Part shown: positions 45,801 through 56,678 of the stretch, piece after piece
Layout: every line of letters starts with the position of its first letter
Numbering within the stretch: the first letter of the stretch is position 1
From: Holtermannia corniformis
Taxonomy: Eukaryota > Basidiomycota > Tremellomycetes > Holtermanniales
Length of the DNA: 64,000 bases
Direction: 5' to 3'
Assembly: GCA_001599935.1 (NCBI GenBank)
Contig: BCIJ01000019.1
Coordinates: 86,669 to 150,668 of the forward strand
The notes under the pieces: model-generated
Databases searched by the model: none
The model's input: only the letters and a program-made list of their open reading frames with translations
Told to the model about the DNA's origin: nothing
Translations under genes and position numbers: made by a program

Positions 45801-48800
45801 TCAGCTCTATCGATTGCCTTCAACTAGCGCTCAGTAGCGCAACTGGCGACGGCGATGGCCTCCTGGCTATCGCTTTAGAATCCATCGAAGTCTCTGCAAC
45901 GACCAACCTTTTCGGCACGATCCGAGTTCTGGCGGCTATACAAGTCAAATCTCCGAACACCAAGAAGGCGGTCCATGACTCCGGTACAACCTCTGCACAC
46001 AAGAACGGTAGCACCTTGTCAGGGTTGCTCACTGTCCAAGTTACGCGGGGGATCTTTGAAGTGAATGCTAGCGGCTTGCGCGCCGGGCTGAGCCTTGACA
46101 CTTTCCAAGCCACCACTTCCCGCCAGCGCAGAGACGCTCTACTGCAGTCTGTCGATCTTGGCGATGAAGAGCCGCTTGTCTGTACGGTGTTGTCACGCGA
46201 CATCTGCATTTCTGCAGATGGGGTGGACGATGATCGAATCGGTGAACCCCTACGATCATTGGTGAAATTGAAGTTGGGCCACGTCGGTGTTCACCTTTCG
46301 ACTCCCATCGGGCCTACCGCAACTCCGGCGTGTAGTCTTCTCATCTCCGCTGAAGACATCGAGCTAGAAAGTCGACCCAAGCTGCGATCTCTGTACCTAT
46401 TCCTTGATCAATGGCGTGAGCGACACTTCACGTGAGTGGGCGAGGTTTCTTCCGAGTCAATGTTGACCCATACAGGACGTACGAAAAGGAAATTGCGGCC
46501 GCATTGTCGCCGGGCGGCAATCCATCTGCATCTCAGAGACATGGTAGCAAACTGAAACCAAGTTCGGCGACGGTCGACCTGCGTGTGGGCGCCGCCAAAG
46601 TCAGAGTCCGGGCATCCCGCGCTTTGTGGCTGTATTGGGAGATCGGCGCGTCCATCGCCAGTATCGGCAAACGGCCTTGCGCCGACTCCATCGGGTGGGC
46701 GTACACCGTCAAAGTTGGGGCGCAGAGCTTGGGCGTCGTTCCTTCCACCAAAGCGACTGCAAGCAACCGGGCGCTCGTGGTTGATGCGTCGACTTTGCTA
46801 AAGCTGCCTTGGATGCGCTTGTCTGGTACCCGCCAAGTCGTAGCCAACAAGCGACCAGCCGAGCACATCGTCAACCTCTTCTTGGGGCACATCACGGGGA
46901 CCATCAAACCTGCTCTGTTCGAACGCCTGTTGTCTGTACAGGAACACCTCGGACAAGACTTGAGAGACCTGTTGGACTCGTTGGAGAAAGCGCGGCACTC
47001 GCCGACCGCAAAGTCGTCGACGGAACATCTGCCAGATCCGCATATCGCTTCAGTAGCATCCCCAACGTACCGCGCCGTAGTCTCCATGGAAGGCATCGTC
47101 TTCGCCCTTCGCGCAGATGGGGTCGCCAGTGTTGTGATCCTGAAGGCATCGCATCTCGAAGGCAGCATTAGCAATTGCGCCGTAGAGCGACAACTCGGTC
47201 TCGCATGGACGGCACGGGTTCGAGATCTGACATTGGCCTTGGGCAGATCGACCGAACTGAACGCTACTTGCGATGTGCCATTTCAGAGTCGATATTGTTC
47301 GGCGTACATGATCCTAAGCCTTGCTGTCGAGGAGTCTCCCGGTGCTCAAGTGGCCGATGGTACCGGCATCGCACAAGAGGCCTCACTCAAGATCGAAGTC
47401 ACGCCCATACACACTGTCATGCACATTGCCGCAATGGGCGAAGTGTTAGATCTCGTACGGACATGGTCGACAGAGTTGGACGCTCTACACTCGCGTCGCG
47501 CCTCCGAGCTTCTGGAAATTCGTTCCCAAACCTCTCGAGTCCTTCAAGGTGTCAAGACTGAGGGTTCCGCCAGCAACGCTTCATGGTTCGATCAGCGTAC
47601 CGTCACGGTCACTATTTCAGGAATCGGTGTCGCTGTGCCACTGGTTGACGTCGAGCTCTTGAGCGGAGAACGTAACGAGGCGGCTCCAGTCGTCTCGGCA
47701 CTGCTTTTCGCGGTGCACTCGATCACCCTCTCCAATCGTCGTAACGAGACAGCCAAAGTGGCAGTACAGTACCTATCACTGCAGTTTGTGTCGCAGTACG
47801 TGCACTGATTGCCGGTGGTATATGAGCTGACGAGAGCTTAGGTTTGATCAGATGAATCCCGAGCACTTCAAGAGCTTGTCACACCAGTCGAAGAACAAGA
47901 TGAGCCTGCCTGACATGGAATCACGAGCGCAAATGTCGCAGACTTCTGGTCACTGGGAGGTCTACTGTCATTCGACAGCCAGCGGCTTTCAGCTCGGACT
48001 CGCGCCAAACATTACGGATCATATCTTCGCCCTCATTGAGCTGTACAAGCGTGGACGACAGCGCTTTATGCTGCTCGAAGAGCAGTATCACAAAGACCTC
48101 GCCAAGCTAAATACTTTGACCGGCGGCAATGCTCAAATTTCTGCTCCGCAGGCAATCTCAACCAAGAGTGATTCACCGCTTCACCTCCGAGCGTCCTTCG
48201 TCTTCAACAGCGGAACTGTAACCTTCCACCCCCCTGCGGACCCCGCCAAATCCTTCACGCGCAATGCGACGGATCATATCAAACTTCCAACAGTCTCAGT
48301 ATGGTCAGATTATGCTGGCGCACCAGCTTCGCAGCCAGATGCAGTCAACTCCTTGTTAATCAACATGGTAAGAACCTGATGAGGGTGTACCGAAAGGATC
48401 TCACAAAGTACAGGCGCTCCATTCCAGCGCCAACAATGTGAATCCTACTGTGCTGCCCTTCTTCCATACCATCGTACGCCGGGTCAATACCCATCTCAAC
48501 ACATCGACAGGCGAATTGGCAGCTCGCCCTCGAATGCCACACTCCAGCTCAAGCGGCGCGCATCTGCTTGCTGATGTGCTAAGGCAGCGTCATCCTGTCG
48601 CCGATTCCCAGGTCAAGACGAACTATCAGCTCAGTCTACGCATTGACCAGAGCAAACTGCGCTTTCTTTGTCTCGATGGGTCCAAAGCCTTTGCCAGCAT
48701 TGAATGGGCTAGCGGTGGGTTCCTTGCGGCATATCAGCCAGGCGCAGAGACGCAGACGACGCTAAGTGGTAGCGTTTCCGGCGTTGGCCTCACCCTCGGC

Positions 48801-50703
48801 CATTCCTTCCGTACCGAGTCATCTTTTGTCACGGGCAAAGGCAAAGATCTGACCTTCAGTGTTCTTCTTGGATCCGATCAATTGACCGGTCAGCGGACGC
48901 TCTCAGTCACCCTGGACACTGAATTGTCGGCGTCCTTCAATATGGGTCTGTACTTTGCCTGGCTTGGCTTCATGGCCGTCTGGTGGGACACGATGCCGGT
49001 GATCGACATTCGGAGGTCCTCAGAGCCAGCGGTCGAGGCGACGAACACTTCAGGGGCAGTCCCACTGGCCCAATCGCCGCAACTCTTGACCACCGTCATC
49101 CTGGCGCGCATCCGTCGCATCGATTTCGACGCCGACATCGCCATCTCCCGGGCAAACTTTGAGGTGCATTCACTGGTCATCGGGGGCAGCATGACAGACG
49201 CCGCGAAAGAGCTGCAGCTCTCAATCGAGGACGTCCGTGCAAACGCAGTGGGCGACATTGCGGGCAAGCTGCATAACTCTCGGTTCAGCGCGAGGACTCG
49301 ACGACAAACGTATACTCCTGGACAAGAAGTGATCAATCCTGTCATCCTTGACATTGCCATCAATACTGGTGATCTAGAAGCAAGACTTGATGTAGACCAT
49401 CAGACCATTGTCCGTGGGCAGTAAGTTCACGTTGAAAGTAGCCAGCCCGATCAATGACACCGACAGTCTCGCCAACACAATCATCACGCTGGCTGATGAT
49501 TGGTCGAGCTTCACACCGGATCACCTGGGCGGCCGGACGCTTAAGTTGGCATTCGGTGTCAATGCCGGGCGTCTTGACGGCGTTGTGACGCTTCTAGCCG
49601 TACCCCAGCTCATCCGCCGGCTCAGCGCAATCGGCAGTACGCTGGACGACCAGGCTCTGCAAGCCATGAATGACTCACCGGCATTCCGCGCGCGCAAAGC
49701 CAACAAGCAGCAAGATGCAAGCACCGGTATCGCCGCGGCAATGCTACAGTCGGCCCGAGACCATGAGCATGATCTGGCGCTCTCCCACCTCAGGATGGTC
49801 AAGACGATGCGCTTTGACCTGGTTGGCGTCGATGTCGGTGTCTACAGCAAAGACGTACACGAGTCGGACTTCTATCGCTTCAAGTTCGGCAAGGTTGGGG
49901 CGGACCTTGTGCGCGATCAAACGCTGGCTGGGCAACCGCGGCGCGGTGTCGAGCTCAAGTTTGCGTCTATTGTCTGGGAGACGAGTGACGCAGGGCGGGC
50001 GCCCAAGGAGGAGTACAATGACTTGCCTGTCGCGCAATGGATTGGGCGTGCGGCGAGTCACGACCGCCGCGAGGTCGCCAGTGTCCCGCCGTTGGTAAGC
50101 TGGGTAGCTGAGCGATTGATCGTTGAGCTGACATCATTCCAGACCCTCAAGATGCATTCGATCGAGCTCAGCGATCCGCTTGTGCTCGAATACGACTTTG
50201 ATCTGATCTGGGGCGACGCCGACGGCGACATTGCGTTCCTGCCAAACTTTTTTGACGCGTTCAAGAAGACGTTTGAGGAGCTCATGTCCGAGCTGGATAA
50301 AGTCAAGCTAGAGCAGCTTGCTGAAAAGCGTCGGCGGGAGCACCTCGAAGGGATTGTCAACCCGCCAAAGGCGCCCTTGGACCAAGTCAAGAAAGCAACG
50401 ATCGATGACGAGCTGTTACAATACCGCGATCGCTCGACGACACCTCGGCATAACCTGCCACGGTTGAAACCGCTCGGCGAGGGTACGACGGATGCCGCGA
50501 GGTTGTTGCCGATGATCAAGAAGAGCATGGCCCAGATCCCGATTCTGAGCCATCGCTTTGTCACGCTCAAGCTTGAAGAGGGCATGGACTCGTGCGTGCG
50601 GGTGTCGAGTGCTGGATGGGGCTGATGGCTGCGCAGGATGCTCAGGCTGTATGAGAATCAGCTGGATGCTTCGGTTGATCGCCATGACGACGCTGATGAT
50701 TAG
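39878..50703 (+). CDS. CSF1: Bridge-like lipid transfer protein Csf1 (BLTP1/Tweek family)
   Basis: A giant repeating-beta-groove protein thought to move lipids between ER and other membranes; yeast Csf1 acts in fermentation at low temperature and lipid homeostasis. The first exon MSASPTPTAAAAVSR joins to one membrane span (LFLVEFVVAVVVALAFLFFW) followed by the family start: YVWRKHDAYINIGS, LQISPLAGRILFRDLHYHSS, HGHVTWRYWKLRV. About twenty exons follow, including one of 2.8 kb (about 43589-46432). Recurrent beta-rich stretches and DVCRxxSMPTPLRWNEKREW-type segments fit the family. The C-terminus has SPTFVFRFGKVGAD-like strands, a FEELMSELDKVKLEQLAEK coiled coil and an acidic end at TAG 50701-50703 after a last intron (about 50593-50637). 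I estimate about 3,200 residues, in the family's usual range. It accounts for one sixth of the window. Confidence 0.9.
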
Positions 50704-50838
50704 GTGAGTCTGCAGTGGCGGACGGGACTGTGGCTTACCGGCCCAAGTGACGACCGTGCACCCGATGTGACTGTTGTACAAGACGCGTGTTGTAGCATGA
50801 CAATGGTTCGCTAAAATGATGCAATGCATGCGCCCCCT

Positions 50839-52317
50839 CTACTCCAAGAACACCTCGTTGACCTCGTCCGTCGGCCGCTCAAACACCTTGAGCCAGCCCT
50901 CCCACTCGTGACGCCACGCAATGCCCGATCCGCGCTTGACAATGTCCCATCCCATCAAGTTGCCAAACCATTTCAACTCCTTCTTCTCCCTCTCCTGCTT
51001 CAATTCGTATTCGTTCGCACCTGCCTTGCCCGCCTTGACCTCTTCGTCTGTAAGCTGCCTCGCGCCCGACGCAAGCTCACGCGCGGCGGTGATCTTGTCC
51101 GGCAAGGTGTCATAGTACGTCTTGCGGGCTTCGGCGATCCGTTTCGGCAACTCGTCAAAATCGGTTTTGTACGACTGCTCTTCATCCAACCCGAGATCCA
51201 GATCACCCTCCGTGGGGGATAGAGATCGCGTGGAACCGAGGATGAGCGCCATGGCCGCTTCCCCGCCCGCGCGGACGCGATGGCGCTCGGTGAAGAAATC
51301 GTAGATCATCGAGGGCACCTGGCGGAACCCTAGATGATTCGTAAAGGGGACAAAGAGGATTGGGGGTTGGGGTGGCAGGGGTGACGGGGGGATGTGCATG
51401 TGTTGTGGGATCTGAATGGGTGTGTGTGCGGGTTGGGACGGGTGCAGGGTGACATTTGGGGCGGGGCGGGAGAGGAAGGAGAGACCGCTGGTGGGTGTTG
51501 GCGCGGGTGTTGTGACTTGCGGCTCGGCTGTGATCTCGGCCACTTCGGGTCGGCTTTGGAACACGCCGTCAAATTCTAGCTGGTCCTTAACCTCCTTGTC
51601 CCAGTCCCATTCGTCGACGCCACCGGTCCAGCCTCGGCGCATGCCCTCCATGAACTCTTTGTACGTATGCCGCCCGACGAGGATACTGCCGCCTTCGAGC
51701 TCTGCTGCGGCTTTTTCGGGTGGAGTGAGCGCTCCAGGCAGCATGAGGAAAGGTTCTGTTGGCTCGAGAGAGAGCGCTTGGCGTCGCTTGTGGACGATTT
51801 GGGAGTGAATGTGGCGCGCGAGCGAGCCGTGGGTGGGTGTTGATACGGGTGTGTAGTCTATCGCAGCTGCGACGAGGTAAGGCTACGATCCGTCAGCCTG
51901 CGCTGCTGATTCGAACACATGCTCAACCACCTTTACATATCTTCTAAAATGCTTCATCCCTCGTTCCGGATCGTCGTCTTCCGGCCAGCGCGCACTATAC
52001 ACGCTCACGCGCCGCGGCTGCCCCAGCGCGTTCTGCATCGGCTGTTCCGCGAGGTGCTTGACGCGCTCAATGTACTCGCGCTTGAGCTCGCGGCACTGCT
52101 TGCGGTCGTCATAGTACAGGTACGTGAGCGAGCCGACGACGGTAAGGAAGATGGTCCAGTTGCGTGACGGCAGGCGCGGTTTCCAACTGAGAACTGAGCG
52201 AGGGATCCCCGTGTGTTCGAGCGCGGACAGGTGCGCTGGGAGCGGTTGCGGTGGGACGGCGGTGCCTTTCGGGACGGTGCTCGGAGCTGGCGTTGGCGTT
52301 GGCGGTGGCTCGCTCAT
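50839..52317 (-). CDS. TIM54: Mitochondrial import inner membrane translocase subunit Tim54
   Basis: Part of the TIM22 complex, which inserts carrier proteins into the inner membrane. A Pro/Thr-rich N-terminus is followed by GIPRSVLSWKPRLPSRNWTI and one membrane span (IFLTVVGSLTYLYY), then RKQCRELKREYIERVKHLAEQPM and RVSVYSARWPEDD, matching the start of fungal Tim54. The second exon has ILVGRHTYKEFMEGMRRGW, PILFVPFTNHLGFRQVPSMIYDFF and a C-terminus NLMGWDIVKRGSGIAWRHEWEGW ending at 50839. One intron lies at about 51830-51890. I chose ATG 52317; in-frame ATGs at 52395 and 52437 would add a Lys/Ser-rich leader not seen in the family. Tail to tail with CSF1. Confidence 0.9.
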
Positions 52318-52604
52318 GGTGGACCAGCGCTTGATGACAGTATACGCGCGGGACTGTGCTTCCCTGTGATCCCTCGACGATGAGCGCTTGACCATCTCGA
52401 CAGCAAACAACGAGTTCTGACTTTTCGAATATCCCACGCGATTATTCTTTCTATTTATTCCAATTTTGCCACCGGGTCACGTGATTACTCGATTTCCCCT
52501 TGCTTGGTTCTCCGACTCGCACCTGACATCTCGATTCGCGTCAGACCAGACTACAGCTCGCCACGCTGCTCTCAAGGGCCGCAAACATCTTCAAGCGTGG
52601 TATC
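52318..52604. promoter_or_regulatory. Divergent promoter TIM54 / DUS1 with GTCACGTG
   Basis: 287-base spacer holding an AT-rich run (about 52440-52465), a CCAAT at 52459-52463 and GTCACGTG at 52476-52483 followed by AT, the form bound by Cbf1/USF-type bHLH factors. Confidence 0.45.
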
Positions 52605-54535
52605 ATGACCGCCGCTGCGACGCTGGACACTAGCGCCAAGCCCAAGCTCGGCGGCTACGACTTTTACCGCTCAATCGGGAGTCCCAAATGGGTCGTGGGT
52701 CCTATGGTGGATCAGAGCGAGCTCGTACGCTGCTTGCCTTGCCCTCACGATCAGCTTGTACTGACTGTACTTCAGGCCTGGCGGCTACTCTCGCGCTCTC
52801 CCGTACCGATGCCACCAACGTCCGAAGCGTCTTCGTCCAAAACACCACTGGGCGGCGCTACACTATGCTACACCCCCATGATCAACGCCAAGATCTTTGC
52901 GAACGCAGTGCCAGGAGACAGGCAGGAGTCGCAGTACTTTGATCTTCCGCATGGTGAGCAGTAACGGTGTTGTCGAGATCTAGGTCGGCTGATACTCGGT
53001 GGTTTAGGCGAAGAGGGCTCGCACGATTGTCTTGCGGGACTGCAAGTCTCGGACCGGCCTTTGATCGTGCAGGTCAGTCATTTGTTGCTTGATGAGTGCC
53101 ATTGCTCATCAAGCCTGCACGGTACAGTTTTGTGCAAACGATCCCGACTTTCTACTGGCCGCCGCCAAGAAAATCCAGCACCGATGCGACGCCGTGGATA
53201 TCAATTTGTGCGTTGTGTGCAGTAGTTGTTAGCCAAACAGCTCACTAGATCACCTCGGATAGTGGTTGTCCGCAGCACATTGCCAGGCGCGGACACTATG
53301 GTGCTTTCCTGCAAGACGATTGGGATCTCGTGCACAAACTCAGTGCGTCCACCTCCCCTCACCTACTCAATGCTTGACTGACCCATAGACAAGTTAATAA
53401 ACTCCATACCAACCTTTCCATCCCCGTCACGGCCAAGTTCCGCGTGTTTCCAGACGTCGCCAAGACGGTCGCGTACGCAAAGATGATCGAAGCTGCTGGT
53501 GCCCAGATCCTAACTTGCCATGGGCGCACACGCGAGATGAAGGGTCATTTCTCGGGTCTAGCAGACTGGGACAAGATCAAGGCGGTGAAACAGGCCGTCA
53601 AGGTGCCGGTGTTTGCGAATGGGAACATTTTGTATCGGGAGGATGTGGAGCGTTGTTTGCAACTTACCGGGTGTGATGGTGTCATGACGGCCGAGGTGGG
53701 TTGCGTGCGGGTGATATGGCAGAAGCCTAGGCTGACAGGATGTGATCAGGGGAATTTGACCAACCCAGCCATCTTTGTCGATCCAACAGATAGCCGGACG
53801 AACCCGTCCGTGTTTGCCCTCGCGCATCGATATCTCGATATCGTTGCCGCTCTGAAAACCACAACAGACGGCAGCGCCATCAAAGCGCACCTGTTCCGAC
53901 TACTCAAACCCGTTGTTGAACGCAACCCAGAATACAGAGAGCGACTGGGCGGCATGGCCGGGACCGACGTCTTGCCATGGCGCGCGTTTGTGAGTGACCT
54001 CGAGGCGCTCTATGTCGATGAGATGGCAAAGAACCCGCTCGTGCTACCGCTGGAGCCGTTGGATGAAACCGGTTTGAGGAAGCTGCCGGTTTGGGCTGCT
54101 CAGCCTTATATCCGCGCTAGCAAGCCTGCAGCGGTCAGTGGAGACGTGACGCCGTTGGAAGCGTCAGAGGCCCGCGAGGCGCTGGCAGGTTCGTCGACAT
54201 TGTTCAACTGGATCATCTGCTGATACCATTCAGATGCCCCACCCGACAATGGCCATGGCAACGGTAATACCGTCAGCACCTGCTCAACCGACCCCACATG
54301 CTCCAATATCGCCGCGATCGCGTGCCCGCGCTCATCGTGCATCAAACACTGTCGTGAAGCGGCGGCGATCGCGACGGGTATGGATCCAGTCGTCGCGAAA
54401 GACGAAGCGGCAAAGGGGGGGCTAGAGGGCCGAGGGTGCGATACGCACGAGGAGAAAGCCAGGGCGCGCAAAGCGAGATTGGCGCAGAAGAACGAGAACA
54501 AGAGGTTGAGGAAGAAGCAGCGCCAGGGCGAGTGA
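52605..54535 (+). CDS. DUS1: tRNA-dihydrouridine(16/17) synthase
   Basis: Flavoenzyme reducing uridines 16/17 in the tRNA D-loop. The exon-joined sequence shows [61 protein letters not shown], the active-site loop [20 protein letters not shown] with catalytic Cys, [30 protein letters not shown] and [17 protein letters not shown]. These are diagnostic for Dus1-type enzymes. An extra Ser/Pro-rich stretch of about 16 residues follows AWRLLSR. The C-terminus adds a Cys-containing segment and a strongly basic Lys/Arg tail ([14 protein letters not shown]), probably tRNA-binding, ending at TGA 54533-54535. The GCPQ exon is preceded by an intron that splits the codons before Cys. Its 3' end is 44 bases from the next gene, tail to tail. 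Confidence 0.93.
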
Positions 54536-54579
54536 GGGCAAGGATGCATTGCATAATACTGTCTGGACAGAGTGTTAGA

Positions 54580-55443
54580 CTATTTCGGGGACTCGATCGC
54601 TTTCAACAGGTCGACGTCGAGGACGACTGGCGGGCCCATCCAGGTTGCGAGCGTCGTATGGTCTGCGAGTTCATCGTCGGTGTTTGGGTGGATCAACACG
54701 CTGCGCGGGTCTCGGTTGGGCATACGACTGGCTGATGATACGACGTACGAGCACGGCCCACGCTTGACGGCAAGGAACGCTGTTAGAGCACCGAGTTCGG
54801 CCGGTGTGTACACGTTGAGCTCGAATTGTGGGATCGGCTACGGCGCTTTGCGTCAGTCATTCGCCTCGACTTGCACTTGGGTCAACGGCACTCACATGAG
54901 GGCCTATACATGCCAGCTGTCAATCACAAGTCAGCGACGTGAACACGAAAACCGGACCGATAGGCTTGTCCCAGAACTGTCGGGGTCGTCAGTAGACAAT
55001 GCCATGATGGTTAGACTTCTCGCACGACTGACGCGGTATGTTTCAATCTCGGGAAACTCGCGTCGAAGAGCTTGATGGAGCTCTCTGGCGTATTTGGCGT
55101 GCACTGGGTTGTTTGGCTTCGCAGAGACAGACGTCAGTGTCACTCGTATTCCCGCCGGATAGCTGACCAAGTGGTAGATGTGCTACGGTTTAACCATCAG
55201 CCGTGCGCACGGACAGCGTTCTGGACAGCTCACGAAATCAAACCCGCCTCGTTTGCCCGTGCGGTCAATCCCATCCACCCAGCGCGAGTAGTATGGGCTC
55301 AGCTTGCCATCGGGTCGAGGTGGGTTCAGCAGCCGTTTCGCGTTCTCGGCTGCAAACGTCTCTCCGAGCTCGTCCTTGGGTGCGTTGGGATTTAGGGGCG
55401 AGCCGTATGATGGGTACGAGTCAATGTTGATACTGCGAGACAT
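54580..55443 (-). CDS. DOPA 4,5-dioxygenase-like protein
   Basis: Extradiol-dioxygenase-type fold of the DOPA-dioxygenase family (Amanita DODA and its bacterial relatives). Exons joined give FDFHIYHLVSYPAG (metal-ligand His), HAKYARELHQALRREFPEIE, FWDKPIGP, PQFELNVYTPAELGALTAFL, RGPCSVLIHPNT, ELADHTTLATWMGPP and a final VLDVDLLKAIESPK. The H-x-Y-H start, PIGPH-like turn and SVLIHPNT..DHT block are the family hallmarks. The 48-nt intron at 54701-54748, between RGPCS and VLIHP, is stop-free and in frame, so retention would insert 16 residues. I start at 55443 (MSRSINIDS); an in-frame ATG at 55530 is possible. It could be a catabolic or pigment-related enzyme; the natural substrate is not known from sequence. 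Confidence 0.8.
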
Positions 55444-55681
55444 TGTGCAGGCTCTCAGATTGCTCGGACGTAGCTCGACGGGTATACATACCAGGTGGAC
55501 GTCGACGTCGGTGATGTCCGGATGAGTCATGTGTGCGAGTGCTGAGGTGTGAGCTGGGAACGGCGGCGTGCTCTGCCATCGCTTGCATCGTTTGCTACAA
55601 CAGCTTGCCTGTCACACGCCTCCTGGCCAGACTGTCACATACGCCATCAACCCTTTGCCTGCGCCGACGGCTACGAATGGC

Positions 55682-56291
55682 TCAGACCACCCGCCTAGCC
55701 TTGCCAGTCTTGACGTCGTACACCCAGCCCGAGATCTTGATACTCTCTGGGATCAGCGGCGTTGCCTTCAACAGCTCAATGTCATCTTTGACGGCCTGAT
55801 CGAGATTCCTGAACGGCTGAAGGTCACCGCCATCGATCACTTTGAGAGCGGCTTTGGCTTCTGCACCGAGGTTTTGCTCAATGATACCTTCCGCCTGGGC
55901 GTTGGTGAACGTGAGCATGCCGCAGTCGGTGTGCTTGATCAACAAGATCTCGGTCGTGCCGAGGAGCTGTTGGGAGATTACGAGCGAGCGCAGGGCGTCT
56001 TTGGCATTCCCGCCGGCGTTGCGGACAATGTGGGCGTCGCCGAGCGGAATCCCTTGCGAGCTGTTAGTTCACACTTGGCAGGCCCATCAGAGCTGTACCA
56101 AAAGCCGCTGCGGGATCGATCCGAGCATCCATGCATGTCACTGACGGTCCGTCAGCACGTCCTTTGAGCCTCGAAAGGGGTCACGCACAGACGAGGTAGT
56201 GCTTTGCCGGTGGCAACACCAAGTCGCCCTTGTCAAACTGGGCTGCATACTGCGCGTTTGATTGTTCAAAGCTGCCAACGACCGAGGACAT
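55682..56291 (-). CDS. Beta-class carbonic anhydrase
   Basis: Zinc enzyme interconverting CO2 and bicarbonate. The joined exons give MSSVVGSFEQSNAQYAAQF, LPPAKHYLVLTCMDARIDPAAAFG with the zinc Cys and the Asp-Arg pair (C-x-D-x-R), DAHIVRNAGGNAKDALRSL, and LLIKHTDCGMLTF with the second zinc pair (H-x2-C). It is about 165-170 residues with no targeting peptide, resembling the short beta-CAs of bacteria and of some fungi rather than the longer Nce103 type. It ends GKARRVV at 55682-55684. Introns are short (one near 56140-56190 carries a CTGAC branch site). It faces the membrane SH3 gene across 387 bases. Confidence 0.9.
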
Positions 56292-56678
56292 GCTGAGCGA
56301 CGGCGACTGCAGCTGGATCGCCGGGAGATTGATGGACACTAATGCATCCGCACTCATCCCATCTTATACTGCGCCTCTCGGCGCTAGTGACCAATGCTCG
56401 CTGAGCACGCCAGATCATACATCTCCATCGGGGCAACCAGCATGTCGACATCCTCGGCAGACCCCGCACCACACGCGGTGCGGGCTCGGCCTGCCGGCAT
56501 CGGAGCGGTAGCCACTTACGACCAGCGATCGTCGTAGACGGCACCGGGGCCAGAGTGTGAACAAACCGTACCCTGGACCCGAAAAAGTGGAACGACTCCT
56601 GAGCGCCAAGCCGGCTGTCCAGTTCTCAGTCGCTTCTGAACACGATACACTCAGACAAGCGCAGAGCGGACGCTTGAC
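56292..56678. promoter_or_regulatory. Divergent spacer carbonic anhydrase / SH3 membrane protein
   Basis: 387 bases between two divergent starts; includes CACACGCGGTGCGGGC-like GC-rich sequence around 56470. No gene or known motif can be supported. Confidence 0.3.

Noticed and set aside
46425..46440. CACGTG near 46428
   Set aside because: It lies at an exon end in CSF1 coding sequence (overlapping the GTGAGT donor), so it is not counted as a promoter E-box.
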